Positions 53,694 through 63,015 of a stretch of DNA of 64,000 nt are shown here, one piece after another; position 1 is the stretch's first letter; each line of letters begins with the position of its first letter. The notes below the pieces were generated by a model. It saw only the letters and a program-made list of their open reading frames with translations. It was not told the DNA's origin and did no database searches. Where the stretch lies: positions 62,001-126,000 of the forward strand of contig NZ_FXUB01000001.1 of NCBI RefSeq assembly GCF_900182835.1, written 5' to 3'. The DNA comes from Desulfurobacterium pacificum (GTDB taxonomy: Bacteria > Aquificota > Aquificia > Desulfurobacteriales > Desulfurobacteriaceae). A program made the position numbers and the translations under genes.

Positions 53694-54636
53694 ATTTTCT
53701 CTTATTTCATTCCTTTCTCGTAAACTGTCCATTTTTCAACCTGAAGTGTTGATTGGTATTGGTGATGATACTGCTGTAGTGAAGAATGGTAATAAATACT
53801 CTTTTTATACCACCGATGTTTTAGTTGAAAACGTTCATTTTTTGGACAATTGGAAAAGCAACGTTCCTGACTTTTATTACTTTTTAGGAAGAAAACTGAT
53901 AACCATCTCTGCAAGCGATGTAGCTTCTATGGGTGGAATGCCCGTTTATGGATTAATTAACCTTTTAATTCCAGAAGTATATGATTTAAAAGAGTTGGAA
54001 GAGTTTTATGAAGGAGTTTCCGAGTTATGTAATGAGCTAAGGATTTCTGTTATTGGAGGTGATACTTCAAAGAGTTCTGCTAAAACTTTTTCTTTTTTCT
54101 TAATAGGAGAAGGAAAAAAGTTTATGCTACGTTCTAACGCTAAGCCTGGAGATTTGGTTGCTGTTACGGGAACTTTGGGTGATAGTGCTGCTGGTTTGGA
54201 ACAATTGTTGAAAAAGGAAATAAAGGTTTTTCCGTTAGTTGAAAGGTTTTTAAACCCAACTTCAAGAGTTAGAGAAGGTGTAGAGGTTTCAAATTTGGGT
54301 GTTATAACGTGTACTGATGTTAGTGATAGTCTTGTTTTTAATTTATACACGATAGCTGAATCTTCAGGGATTGCTATCAAGGTGGATAGTAAGAACATTC
54401 CCCTCTCTCCCCACCTCCTTACATACACTACCGGTAGCCGTGAAAAAGCTTTAAGGTATGCCCTTTACGGTGGGGAAGATTATGAATTAATAGTTACTTT
54501 TGAAGAATCACTTCTTAGTGGTGTGGAATCTTTGGGTTTTACGGTGATTGGTGAAGTTGTTGAGGGAGAAGGCGTTTTTGTTGACAATAAAAAGGTTGAA
54601 AAGAAAGGGTACAACCACTTTGGAGGTGAACGTTGA
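53680..54636 (+). CDS. thiL: Thiamine-monophosphate kinase
   Basis: Phosphorylates thiamine monophosphate to the active cofactor. The 318-residue PurM-like protein has LIGIGDDTAVV, YTTDVLVENVHFL, VIGGDTSKSS, GDLVAVTGTLGDSAAGL and GGEDYELIVTF. The family also contains selenophosphate synthetase, but the conserved N-terminal Cys/Sec and Gly-rich loop of SelD are missing, so it is ThiL. The end overlaps uppP by four bases. Confidence 0.94.
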   Translation: MKLDEFSLISFLSRKLSIFQPEVLIGIGDDTAVVKNGNKYSFYTTDVLVENVHFLDNWKSNVPDFYYFLGRKLITISASDVASMGGMPVYGLINLLIPEVYDLKELEEFYEGVSELCNELRISVIGGDTSKSSAKTFSFFLIGEGKKFMLRSNAKPGDLVAVTGTLGDSAAGLEQLLKKEIKVFPLVERFLNPTSRVREGVEVSNLGVITCTDVSDSLVFNLYTIAESSGIAIKVDSKNIPLSPHLLTYTTGSREKALRYALYGGEDYELIVTFEESLLSGVESLGFTVIGEVVEGEGVFVDNKKVEKKGYNHFGGER

Positions 54637-55412
54637 ACCTGTTTGATGCAGTCGTTTTGGGGATAGTGGAAGGTGTAACGGAGTTTTTACCCATATCTTC
54701 TACAGGTCATATGATTTTAGTTTCTTCTCTTTTGGGGATTAAGCAAAACACTTTTGAAAAAACTTTTGAAATAGTCATTCAACTTGGAGCGATTTTGGCT
54801 GTTCTATGGATATACAAAGACAGACTTTCAAAGGATATAGCTCTCTGGAAAAAACTTATTGTAGCTTTTATTCCGACGGGGATTTTAGGACTGCTGTTTC
54901 ACAAGTACTTTGAAGCGCTTTTTAGCGATAAAGTTGTGGCAACGATGCTTATCGTATGGGGCGTTATCTTCATTGTGGTAGAGCTGTTTTACAATAAACT
55001 TTCTCATTCAATAAAAGATGTTGATAAGCTGCCTTACTGGAAGGCGGTGATGGTGGGGATTTTTCAATCTTTAGCTATGGTTCCAGGAACTTCCCGTTCC
55101 GGCTCAACAATAATTGGCGGGATGCTCTTAGGAATGGATAGAAAAACGGCGACGGAATTTTCTTTTCTACTTGCTATTCCTACGATGTTTGCTGCATCAG
55201 GTTTTGAATTAGTAAAAAATGCTTCCTCTTTTACTTTGGATGGAATTGGAATTTTAGCTGTTGGGTTCATTACCGCTTTTACATTTGCTTTCCTTTCCGT
55301 TAAGTGGCTTCTCTCATTTATTAAGACACACTCTTTTATTCCTTTTGGTATCTATAGAATAGCTCTTGGAATCTTAGTTTTTTTATTGCTGTCAGTTTTT
55401 AATTTACAGTAG
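54633..55412 (+). CDS. uppP: Undecaprenyl-diphosphatase (BacA type)
   Basis: Recycles the undecaprenyl lipid carrier for cell-wall synthesis. The 259-residue membrane protein has both catalytic motifs, EGVTEFLPISSTGHMIL and PGTSRSGSTIIGGMLLG, and about seven helices. TTG 54633 follows GGAGGTGA and overlaps the thiL stop. Two GGGGATTTT elements lie in sense orientation in the gene. Confidence 0.95.
   Translation: MNLFDAVVLGIVEGVTEFLPISSTGHMILVSSLLGIKQNTFEKTFEIVIQLGAILAVLWIYKDRLSKDIALWKKLIVAFIPTGILGLLFHKYFEALFSDKVVATMLIVWGVIFIVVELFYNKLSHSIKDVDKLPYWKAVMVGIFQSLAMVPGTSRSGSTIIGGMLLGMDRKTATEFSFLLAIPTMFAASGFELVKNASSFTLDGIGILAVGFITAFTFAFLSVKWLLSFIKTHSFIPFGIYRIALGILVFLLLSVFNLQ
54888..55063 (+). repeat. 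Two GGGGATTTT elements in uppP
   Basis: Sites 54888-54896 and 55055-55063, both sense, encoding TGILG and VGIFQ. A weaker form (GGGGATTAA) occurs near 54740. Confidence 0.6.
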
Positions 55413-55455
55413 TTTTAGTATGCTATACTTAAGTAAGTAATAATAAGGAGAAAAA

Positions 55456-56538
55456 ATGGCAAGAGGGATAGTTGACCTTCTTAAGGAAGTTGTTGATAGA
55501 AAAGCTTCAGACCTTCACATTGCTCCTGGAAGTCCTCCTCGTTTAAGGATTAACGGCGACCTTGTTCCTCTTACCGAGTATGGCGTTCTTTCTGCATCTG
55601 ATACTAAGAATTTGATATACAGCGTTCTTACTGATATGCAAAAGAAAAAATTAGAAGAAGAGTTAGAACTTGACTTTTCTTTTGGAATAAAGGGTGTAGC
55701 TCGCTTTAGAGGCAATGCCTACTATCAAAGGTCTTCTTTAGCAGCAGCTTTCAGGTTAATTCCTTTTAGCATTCCTCCTTTTTCAGAATTAGGGTTACCT
55801 TCAGTAATAGAAACTTTTGCCCATAAAGACAAAGGACTTGTCTTGGTTACTGGTCCTACCGGTTCTGGTAAATCAACTACCTTGGCTTCACTTCTTGATA
55901 TAGTGAACGAGACTTATCCTTATCATATCATTACTATTGAAGACCCTATTGAGTTCGTTTACGAACATAAAAAATCTCTGGTGACTCAAAGGGAGTTAGG
56001 TAGTGATACCAAGTCTTTTGCCAGAGCTTTGAGAGCAGCTCTCCGTGAAGACCCAGACGTTATATTGGTAGGTGAAATGAGAGACCCAGAAACTATTGAA
56101 GCTGCCCTGACTGCAGCTGAAACAGGTCATTTAGTATTTTCCACTTTGCACACGAATTCAACTATTGAAACGATTAACCGTATTGTTGACGTTTTCCCTG
56201 CAGAGAAACAGTCTCAGGTCAGAACGCAACTTTCTTTTGTCTTGATTGGGGCTATTGCACAAAAGTTATTAAAGCGAAAAGATGGAAGAGGGAGAGTAGT
56301 AGCAGCGGAAGTGTTCATTCCTACTCCTGCTATTAGAAATCTCATAAGAGAAAATAAGTTGCATCAGATTTATTCTTTAATGCAAACAGGTCAAGCAGCT
56401 ACAGGAATGATTACCATGAATCAATCTTTAGCTAAGCTCTACCTTGACGGCTTAATAGATTTGGAAGAAGCTAAAAGGGTGTCTCCAGACCCTAAAGAAC
56501 TTGAATCCTTAATTAGAGCTTATTCTAAAGGAATATAA
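55456..56538 (+). CDS. pilT: PilT, type IV pilus retraction ATPase
   Basis: Hexameric motor of 360 residues for pilus retraction, which drives twitching and DNA uptake in competent bacteria. Motifs are Walker A GPTGSGKST, the Asp box IITIEDPIEF, Walker B VILVGEMRDPETIEAAL, the His box HLVFSTLHTNS, and the N-terminal KASDLHIAPGSPPRLRING. The C-terminal AIRNLIRENKLHQI is the PilT retraction motif. It lies two bases before pilC. PilB and pilins are outside the window. Confidence 0.95.
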   Translation: MARGIVDLLKEVVDRKASDLHIAPGSPPRLRINGDLVPLTEYGVLSASDTKNLIYSVLTDMQKKKLEEELELDFSFGIKGVARFRGNAYYQRSSLAAAFRLIPFSIPPFSELGLPSVIETFAHKDKGLVLVTGPTGSGKSTTLASLLDIVNETYPYHIITIEDPIEFVYEHKKSLVTQRELGSDTKSFARALRAALREDPDVILVGEMRDPETIEAALTAAETGHLVFSTLHTNSTIETINRIVDVFPAEKQSQVRTQLSFVLIGAIAQKLLKRKDGRGRVVAAEVFIPTPAIRNLIRENKLHQIYSLMQTGQAATGMITMNQSLAKLYLDGLIDLEEAKRVSPDPKELESLIRAYSKGI

Positions 56539-56540
56539 AG

Positions 56541-57755
56541 ATGCCAGTTTATAAGTACGTTGGAAGAGATGTTTTTAACAGACTAAGAAGAGGAAGGGTT
56601 GAAGCCGATAATCCTGAAGTTGCAAAAAACCTTATCCTCGCACGTGGTGTAGTAGCTATTGAAAAACTAAAAGAGGATAAGGGTTTTTTAAGTAAGGAGA
56701 TAAGCCTTTCTCTTTTGGATAGAGTTTCTCTTAAAGATATTGTTCTGTTTACTCGTCAGCTTTATGCGATGGTTCATGCAGGAATTCCTATAGTTAATGC
56801 TTTGAAAATTTTGAAAGAACAGATTCCTAACAGAAGGTTAAAAGCAATTTCAGAAGATATGGCTACTTTTATAGAGGAAGGGGGAAGGTTTTCTACTGCT
56901 CTTTCTAAATATAGAAATATTTTCGGAGACTTGTATATAAGTATGGTAAGGGCAGCAGAAGAAGCAGGAACCCTTGAGGAAACTTTAAAAAGATTGGCAG
57001 AACATTTAGAAAAGATAGAGAAACTCAGAGGTAAAGTTAAAAGTGCAATGTTTTATCCTGTTTTCGTTACGATTGTTGCAACGGTTATCATAGTTGGTAT
57101 ATTGGTTTTCGTTATTCCTACATTTCAGAAGCTTTATGAGAGCCTTGGAGGAAAACTACCTGCATTAACGCAGTTTGTCATTAATTTAAGTAATTGGTTG
57201 AGGGATTATATAGGTTGGTTTGTATTTGGTTTGGTTATTTTGGTAGTTCTTCTAATTCAGTTGAGGAAAATAAGAAAAGTTAGGTATGTAATGGACGCTT
57301 TCCTTCTTAAATTACCTATATTTGGGGAGTTAGTGCTTAAAAGTAGTATTGCTAATTTTTCAAGAACTTTAGCGTCTATGCTTGCAAGCGGTTTGAACGT
57401 TTTGGACGCTCTTGATATTGCGGGGGACACTTCTAACAACGAAGTAATTAAAAAAGCTATTTTAGGTGTGAGGGAACAGGTAGAGAGAGGTGTTTCTATA
57501 GGAACGGCTTTAGCCAGATACCGGGTTTTTCCTCCCATGCTTGTTAATATGGTTTCTATAGGTGAAGAAGCTGGAACTGTTGACCAGATGCTTGAGAAAG
57601 TAGCCGAGTTCTACGAAGAGGAAGTTGATAGAACAGTAGATGCATTAACGTCTCTTATAGAACCTTTGATGATAGTTTTTATAGGTGGAGCTATAGGTTT
57701 CATTATAGTGGCTATGTACTTACCGATATTCAAGATAGGTGAATTGATTAAGTAA
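56541..57755 (+). CDS. pilC: PilC/GspF-family inner-membrane pilus platform protein
   Basis: Inner-membrane platform (404 residues) for type IV pilus or type II secretion. It has an N-terminal cytosolic domain and two T2SF repeats. FTRQLYAMVHAGIPIVNALKIL marks the first and SIANFSRTLASMLASGLNVLDALDIA the second. Three transmembrane helices are near residues 170-195, 215-240 and the end (IEPLMIVFIGGAIGFIIVAMYLPIF). Its neighbour pilT supports a pilus role. The stop overlaps the convergent aminotransferase gene by eight bases. Confidence 0.93.
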   Translation: MPVYKYVGRDVFNRLRRGRVEADNPEVAKNLILARGVVAIEKLKEDKGFLSKEISLSLLDRVSLKDIVLFTRQLYAMVHAGIPIVNALKILKEQIPNRRLKAISEDMATFIEEGGRFSTALSKYRNIFGDLYISMVRAAEEAGTLEETLKRLAEHLEKIEKLRGKVKSAMFYPVFVTIVATVIIVGILVFVIPTFQKLYESLGGKLPALTQFVINLSNWLRDYIGWFVFGLVILVVLLIQLRKIRKVRYVMDAFLLKLPIFGELVLKSSIANFSRTLASMLASGLNVLDALDIAGDTSNNEVIKKAILGVREQVERGVSIGTALARYRVFPPMLVNMVSIGEEAGTVDQMLEKVAEFYEEEVDRTVDALTSLIEPLMIVFIGGAIGFIIVAMYLPIFKIGELIK

Positions 57756-58461
57756 ACTTAGTGGTAATAACGTTTTTTATTCGTTCGCTCCAGCTAATTC
57801 CTGTTGTTTCTTGTGTTTTTCTATTTCCTATCTTCTTTACTTTTACTATATCTTCTCTTGCCGATGTTATAAATATTTCATCGGCATTTAAAAGGTCTTT
57901 TAAGTAGAAAAATCCCTCTACCACTTCAATTCCAAACTCTTTTAATATCTCTATGACTACTCTTCTTCGTGTTCCCGGTAAGCAGCCGGTTTTAAGAGAA
58001 GGAGTGTAAAAGATGCCGTTTTTGACGAAGAAAATATTGGCGAAAGCTGTTTCTGAAACGAAGTTTTGGTGGGAAAAAAGAAGCGCCTCATTAAAGCCTT
58101 TTGACTTAGCCGTTTCAAGTGCAAATAAGCTTTTGGCTATATCTGTTGTCTTGTATTTAGAAAGTTTATCGTAGGTTCTTTTGGGAAAAGGTAAAGGTAG
58201 AAGTGAAACTTCGTTTCTTTGGATACACTCTCTTACTTTAAGTGAAAATTTTTCGTTAAAGCTGAGCGTAAATCTGACTAAAACGGGTTTTTCTGAAGAA
58301 GCACACTCTTCTAACAATAATTTTTCAAATTTTTCTTCACTTAGGTAGAACGGTATTCCTAACTCTTTGGCGCTTTCTTTTAACCTCTTATAGTGGTAGT
58401 TAATAAGTATAGCCTTACCTTTTTCAACTCTTATCGTTTCAAAAATCCCCACCCCTTCCAT
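57748..58461 (-). CDS. Class IV PLP aminotransferase (PabC/IlvE-like)
   Basis: A 237-residue PLP enzyme. It opens GIFETIRVEKGKAILINYHYKRL, has Lys in the YKTTD segment (presumed Schiff base), then FNEALLFSHQNFVSETAFANIFFVKNG and CLPGTRRRVVIE. The short length favours 4-amino-4-deoxychorismate lyase (PabC) over branched-chain or D-amino-acid transaminases, but the sequence does not settle this. It is last in the minus-strand set with the SQR-like flavoprotein and protoglobin (12-base gap). A GGGGATTTT element is inside its first ten codons (GVGIFE). Confidence 0.83.
   Translation of the reverse strand: MEGVGIFETIRVEKGKAILINYHYKRLKESAKELGIPFYLSEEKFEKLLLEECASSEKPVLVRFTLSFNEKFSLKVRECIQRNEVSLLPLPFPKRTYDKLSKYKTTDIAKSLFALETAKSKGFNEALLFSHQNFVSETAFANIFFVKNGIFYTPSLKTGCLPGTRRRVVIEILKEFGIEVVEGFFYLKDLLNADEIFITSAREDIVKVKKIGNRKTQETTGISWSERIKNVITTKFT
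58442..58450 (-). repeat. GGGGATTTT element in the aminotransferase gene
   Basis: Sense orientation, in the fifth to seventh codons (GVGIFE), close to the start codon. Confidence 0.6.
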
Positions 58462-58473
58462 CCATCTTTCCTC

Positions 58474-59664
58474 TTACGGCGCATCAAACCCTGGTATTCT
58501 CGGGACTTTCTTTAACTTACTTGCTTTGTAATACCAGCCCCACAGTTTTTTTAAGGAGTGACCTATAAACGGTAGTGGTATCATTCTTGAGTGTTTATCG
58601 TTTCTTGATACCAATGCTCCACTCATCCAGCAAGGTCCCATATCCATAAGGCATAGTATATGCAAATGTGGTAGATAGCTTTCTCTTTTTTCTATACCTT
58701 TTATTTTGTTTTCAAGGTTTCTTGCAACGATTCTTCCCATTACTTCTGCCAAGTGTCCTTGTTTAGCTTTCCACTTGGGTCCTTCTAAAGCTGCACTATC
58801 TCCTACTGCCCATACTGTTTCGTTTGTTCCAGGAACAGCGCAAGAAGGTTCTATTTTTACGAAACCTGCCTCGTTGAGGGGCAAGTCTGAATTTTTCAGT
58901 ACCGGATGTCCATCTGTTGCAGGTATAAACATGGTTAAATCTGTTTTTAAGAAGGAATCATCTTCAAAGACTATTCCATCTTTTCTAAATTCCTTAATCT
59001 TTTTGCCAAAATGCCTTTTAATATTCAGCTTATCAAGCATCTGATAAGCTTTTTCTGCATTTTTTTCACCTAACCTTATACCAGGCTTTTCCATGGGAGC
59101 GAAGAAGTGAAGTTCAAACTTATCTCTTATGCCTTTTTTCTTCAGGTAGCAATCAAGGTTGAAGATGAATTCAAATGCTGGTCCTCCTCTTACGCCGGAA
59201 GGGTCTTTAGGATTTCCGCCGAAACCTGAGGCTATTATTCCACCCCCTTTTTCTATTAATTTTTTTAATCTATCTCTGATTTTGAGGGATTGCTCAGGTT
59301 CTGAGCAGATAGAGAGTGTGTTCTCTATTCCTTTGTGTTTTACTTTACTTCCACCTAAAGCTATTACTAAGTATTCGTATTCTTTAACGGTTCCGTCTGC
59401 TAAGAATACCTTTTTCTCTTTAGTTGAGATGCCTGTTACTTCTCCTATTGTTAGCTTGAAACCGTTTCTACCAGCTATTTCTTTCAAAGGTATCGTTACA
59501 TCTTCCCATCTATACTCTTCTGTGGGTATCCAGATAGAGATTGGATAGACATACAGGTAATCGCGGTTTGAAATTAACTCAACGTCAAAACATTTATGGC
59601 ATAGCGCAAAAGCTGTTTCTACTCCGCCTATTCCACCGCCTAAAACTAAAACTTTTGCAGACAT
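58474..59664 (-). CDS. SQR-like FAD pyridine-nucleotide-disulfide oxidoreductase
   Basis: A 396-residue flavoprotein of the sulfide:quinone reductase/type II NADH dehydrogenase group. FAD motifs are VLGGGIGGVETAFAL and VWAVGDSAAL. Two Cys that resemble the SQR redox pair are present: TLSICSEPEQ near residue 130 and the LHILCLMDMG segment near 340. The latter also resembles the C(Y)ADLG of SQR. The C-terminus (GHSLKKLWGWYYKASKLKKVP) is basic and amphipathic, consistent with membrane binding. The likely role is sulfide or NADH oxidation to quinone. ATG 59664 follows AGAGGG. It is cotranscribed with the protoglobin (10-base gap). Confidence 0.82.
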   Translation of the reverse strand: MSAKVLVLGGGIGGVETAFALCHKCFDVELISNRDYLYVYPISIWIPTEEYRWEDVTIPLKEIAGRNGFKLTIGEVTGISTKEKKVFLADGTVKEYEYLVIALGGSKVKHKGIENTLSICSEPEQSLKIRDRLKKLIEKGGGIIASGFGGNPKDPSGVRGGPAFEFIFNLDCYLKKKGIRDKFELHFFAPMEKPGIRLGEKNAEKAYQMLDKLNIKRHFGKKIKEFRKDGIVFEDDSFLKTDLTMFIPATDGHPVLKNSDLPLNEAGFVKIEPSCAVPGTNETVWAVGDSAALEGPKWKAKQGHLAEVMGRIVARNLENKIKGIEKRESYLPHLHILCLMDMGPCWMSGALVSRNDKHSRMIPLPFIGHSLKKLWGWYYKASKLKKVPRIPGFDAP

Positions 59665-59674
59665 TTTACCCTCT

Positions 59675-60226
59675 CTATTCGCTTTTCTTTTGAGCAATTT
59701 CTTGAGCACCTAACTGAGCAAGCGTATTAACTAAGTTTTTGTCCATACCGGAAAGGCTTGTAAAAGCTTCTATGTATCCTTCAACAACCAGGGATATGAT
59801 GATGTTTGTTATCATGTTAAATGCGTTAATGAGTTCTTTGGCTTTGTCTGCGGAGTAAGTTTCAAGGGTTTTGTTTGTAAAAATTTCTCTTATAGTGTTC
59901 ATCATTGCTATGAAGTAGACGTTAGAAACTCTTGCAGCTATATGGATTAACCCTACGTTCCACTGTTTTTCCCAGAACTTCTCGTCAATTTCACCACTTA
60001 CAATTGCAAGGTACCATTCTCTTAGTGTTTTTTCTAAAGCGTCTCTACTTTTATCTTTAACCAGTTCGTACGTTTCTTCGTATCCGTAAACGATATCGTA
60101 GAACGTTTTTACTATTTCGTCTGCCCATTGGGATAAAGTTTCTTTTTCTTCTTTTAAAACGTTGACTTTTTGAGAGTCAAATCCTCTCAAGTTCCTGTAA
60201 ACTTCTATTACCTTTTTTACGTCCAC
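59675..60226 (-). CDS. Protoglobin-domain protein
   Basis: A single-domain globin of 183 residues of the protoglobin/globin-coupled-sensor lineage. The F-helix segment is KQWNVGLIHIAARVSNVYFIAM with proximal His95, typical of this lineage. A long pre-globin helix (residues 3-30) and terminal helices with KELINAFNMITNIIISLVVEGYIEAF complete the fold. There is no signalling domain. It could bind NO, CO, O2 or sulfide. Start GTG 60226 has GGAGG seven bases upstream, avoiding 28 residues of a longer frame. It is first in a set with the SQR-like flavoprotein, which suggests a redox or gas-handling role. Confidence 0.85.
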   Translation of the reverse strand: MDVKKVIEVYRNLRGFDSQKVNVLKEEKETLSQWADEIVKTFYDIVYGYEETYELVKDKSRDALEKTLREWYLAIVSGEIDEKFWEKQWNVGLIHIAARVSNVYFIAMMNTIREIFTNKTLETYSADKAKELINAFNMITNIIISLVVEGYIEAFTSLSGMDKNLVNTLAQLGAQEIAQKKSE

Positions 60227-60306
60227 GCCCTTTCCTCCTTTTATTGGTATTTTACCATTAAATGAAATATTCTTAATGGGTAAATTTAAATATTCTTTTT
60301 TCAGTG

Positions 60307-63015
60307 TCAACTTATGGGAATTTCTATTGTTCTGTTTTGGTCTATGAAGAAGATAATTCCCCTTTTCACTTCATATCCCATAAGCTTTACAGCTTTAGCG
60401 TAGAGTTCTATTTGTTTTTTGTAGATTTGTACTTTTTCTTTGCTGTAATTTCCTGTTTTGAAATCCCATACCTCTGCTTCGTTTCTATTTATCGGTAAAA
60501 TCAAGTCAATTTGTCCTTTGACAATGGTATTTCCTTCTCTGAAAATAAAAGGAATTTCACTTTTTCCTTTTTTCAAAAATGGATAGTTTTCTTCAAGGAG
60601 CTTATAGATTTCTTTTAGCCTTTCTTCTAACTCTTTTGGTGGGAACGTTAAAGAACTCAGTGCGAATTTAATTGCTTTTTCTAAACTTGCTCCTTTGACG
60701 AAGGCTTGACATAAAGCGTGAACGATTGTTCCGTAGATTTCTGGTGCTATCCGATTTTTTCTATCTGAAGGTTTTTCCTGTTTGATTTCCACTTCTTCTA
60801 AGGAAGAAGGGGTAACTCTCTCAAATTTTTTCATTTTTAGGTTATCGGGGTCAAAGATTATTGGTTCTTCTCTGTCTTCATCTATCGGTTTTATTACTTG
60901 GACTTTAGGTCTCTGAATATATTTGGTGAAGTCTTTTCTCTCAAAAACAAAACCACCGATTTTGAAAGCGTTATTTTGTTTACCTTCTGGAAATGCTCCT
61001 AAAATGAGCTGCTTTTTGGCTCTTGTGATTCCTACATATAAAAGGTTTTTTTCCTCTAATTCGTTGAGAAACCTGTTAACTGTTTTAAGCATGAAGTGGT
61101 ATGGGCTGGTGTTGGGGTTGTCCCTTTCTTGAGAGAAGAGCTTAACCGTTGCTCCTACGTTGCTAAATATAAATCTACCAAATCTGTTGTTGGGTCTCCA
61201 AGGAACTAATATTACTGAGTCAAATTCAAGTCCTTTTGCGCTGTGAATTGTTGTCAGGATAAACCCTTTTTCAGGTACGTTTTTGCCTGTACTTCCGCTG
61301 CTGTTGCTGTTTATCAAGCTTTCTATGTACTCTGTAAGTTCTTCAAATGCTACTGGTTCTGACGATTCAAAGAAGAAGGTTTCTGAAATCAATTCAAGTA
61401 TTGCAATGTAGGAGTCTGGGTCTGTAAGGTGGAGGGCATCTAATATTTTTAGTTTGTTTATCAAGTGAACGATAAGAGCAGAATGGAGTTCTTTGTTTTT
61501 CATGGATAGAGCGTTTTCTATCGTTTTTAGCGTTTCCTGTAAAAGTTCTGGTATTTCTTTTTTTATTATCGCTTTGAGACTTTGTTCATGAGAGAGACCT
61601 ATAAACCTTGAAGATAGGAAGAAAAATAAGGATTTCTTGTCTTCTGGATTACTTAACCATTTCAGGAGGTGTAGAAGCTCTTTTAAACCTTCTGCTTTGA
61701 AAGGTGAGGATGAGAGGTAGGTGAAATCTATACCGTTCTCTTTCAGTTTCTTTTCAAAAATTTTGAGAGATTTCCAAGTTCTTGCTACTACTCCTACAGT
61801 TCCTTTTTCTGCAAATGGAAGTGCTTTTGAAATTGCTGTTTCTGCGAAGAGTTCCCTTTCTTTCCTTTCTCTGAAAACGATAATTTCAACGCTACCTTTG
61901 GGTTCTGTCTTTTCTGTTTTTGTAAACGGCTTGAATAGAACTTCTGCTTTAAATCCGTGATATTTTTTGTTGAAGAGGTGGTCAAAGAAAAGGTTGAAAA
62001 AAGATAGAAGGTTTTCTGCAGAGCGGTAGTTTTCTGTTTTTTCGGTTACTTCTGTGCTTATTGATTTCGCTTCGTTCCAGACAAAGATATCTGCAGAACG
62101 AAATCTGTATATAGATTGTTTCGGGTCGCCTACTAAGTAGATGAGGAGGTTGGGATTTTCTCTGTGAAGTTCTTTAACTATTTTCCACTGGACTGGGTCG
62201 GTATCTTGAAATTCATCAATTATGAGAACTTTTATCTGATTGAGTATTTCGCTTTTCGGGTTATCTAAATGTAGCAACTCCAACGTTCTTTCGAGTATTT
62301 CATCGTAGTCTACTGCATTTTCTTCCTTTAGTAGTTTTTTGTAGTTATTAATTGCTTTAAAAGTTAGCTCATAAAGTATTTTTGAGACCTCTAACTCTTT
62401 TTGAAAATTCTCTTTCGTTTCTGCTTTTGAAAGGTCAAACTCAACGTCTGTATTCGGGATTGCGCTTAAAGGTAGTTCTTTAAACATGTTTTCTACGTTC
62501 TTTACTATTTCTTCTATACTGCTTTTGTAGCCTATAAATCGCGTTCTTTCGCTTATTGCATGTTTTAGGTTTTTCATAAGGTCTTTAAGTGCTGAAACTC
62601 CGTCAAAGTCTATTTTGGAAAGTAGTTGGTGGAGTTTTTGGGAATTTTTTGATTGAAACTGGAGTAGAGTTTCAGTTACGGCTTTATCTAAAAGTTTTTC
62701 TTTTTTTAGTTCGTTGATTATTTCTGTGTCTAAAGAGATAAATCCAAGTTTGTGTCCATATTTTCTGAGTAGTTCTAAGCAGAATGAGTGAATGGTACCT
62801 ATCGGAGCTGAGGGTAGGAGCAAGAGGTATTTTTGAAACTGAGGTATCGCTTTAAGCTTTTGACGAATGCGGGTTTTAATTTCAGCAGCGGCAGCTTCTG
62901 TAAAAGTTATGAACGCTATATTGTCTGGGTGATATTTTTCTAAAAGTTTTATGTATACGTTGATGAGAGTTGTTGTTTTTCCTGCGCCAGCGTTTGCTTC
63001 AATGAGTTTAATCAT
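60307..63015 (-). CDS. AddA/RecB-like UvrD helicase-nuclease
   Basis: A 902-residue SF1A helicase with a C-terminal nuclease. Helicase motifs are I (EANAGAGKTTTLI), II (LIIDEFQDTDPVQW), III (YLVGDPKQSIYRFR), IV region (ENYRS), V (TTIHSAKGLEFDSVIL) and VI (LLYVGITRAKKQLIL). The last 130 residues form a PD-(D/E)XK nuclease (VKGQIDLILP, EVWDFKTGNY, QIELYAKAV), as in AddA or RecB. It should process double-strand breaks for recombination. AddB is not adjacent. The start overlaps the recO stop by four bases, so the two repair genes are coupled. Confidence 0.88.
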   Translation of the reverse strand: MIKLIEANAGAGKTTTLINVYIKLLEKYHPDNIAFITFTEAAAAEIKTRIRQKLKAIPQFQKYLLLLPSAPIGTIHSFCLELLRKYGHKLGFISLDTEIINELKKEKLLDKAVTETLLQFQSKNSQKLHQLLSKIDFDGVSALKDLMKNLKHAISERTRFIGYKSSIEEIVKNVENMFKELPLSAIPNTDVEFDLSKAETKENFQKELEVSKILYELTFKAINNYKKLLKEENAVDYDEILERTLELLHLDNPKSEILNQIKVLIIDEFQDTDPVQWKIVKELHRENPNLLIYLVGDPKQSIYRFRSADIFVWNEAKSISTEVTEKTENYRSAENLLSFFNLFFDHLFNKKYHGFKAEVLFKPFTKTEKTEPKGSVEIIVFRERKERELFAETAISKALPFAEKGTVGVVARTWKSLKIFEKKLKENGIDFTYLSSSPFKAEGLKELLHLLKWLSNPEDKKSLFFFLSSRFIGLSHEQSLKAIIKKEIPELLQETLKTIENALSMKNKELHSALIVHLINKLKILDALHLTDPDSYIAILELISETFFFESSEPVAFEELTEYIESLINSNSSGSTGKNVPEKGFILTTIHSAKGLEFDSVILVPWRPNNRFGRFIFSNVGATVKLFSQERDNPNTSPYHFMLKTVNRFLNELEEKNLLYVGITRAKKQLILGAFPEGKQNNAFKIGGFVFERKDFTKYIQRPKVQVIKPIDEDREEPIIFDPDNLKMKKFERVTPSSLEEVEIKQEKPSDRKNRIAPEIYGTIVHALCQAFVKGASLEKAIKFALSSLTFPPKELEERLKEIYKLLEENYPFLKKGKSEIPFIFREGNTIVKGQIDLILPINRNEAEVWDFKTGNYSKEKVQIYKKQIELYAKAVKLMGYEVKRGIIFFIDQNRTIEIPIS

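Noticed and set aside
53680-54636. Possible selenophosphate synthetase (SelD), which would support the selenoproteins
   Set aside because: The PurM-like fold is shared, but the sequence matches thiamine-monophosphate kinase motifs (GIGDDTAVV, GGEDYELI) and lacks the SelD N-terminal Cys/Sec loop.
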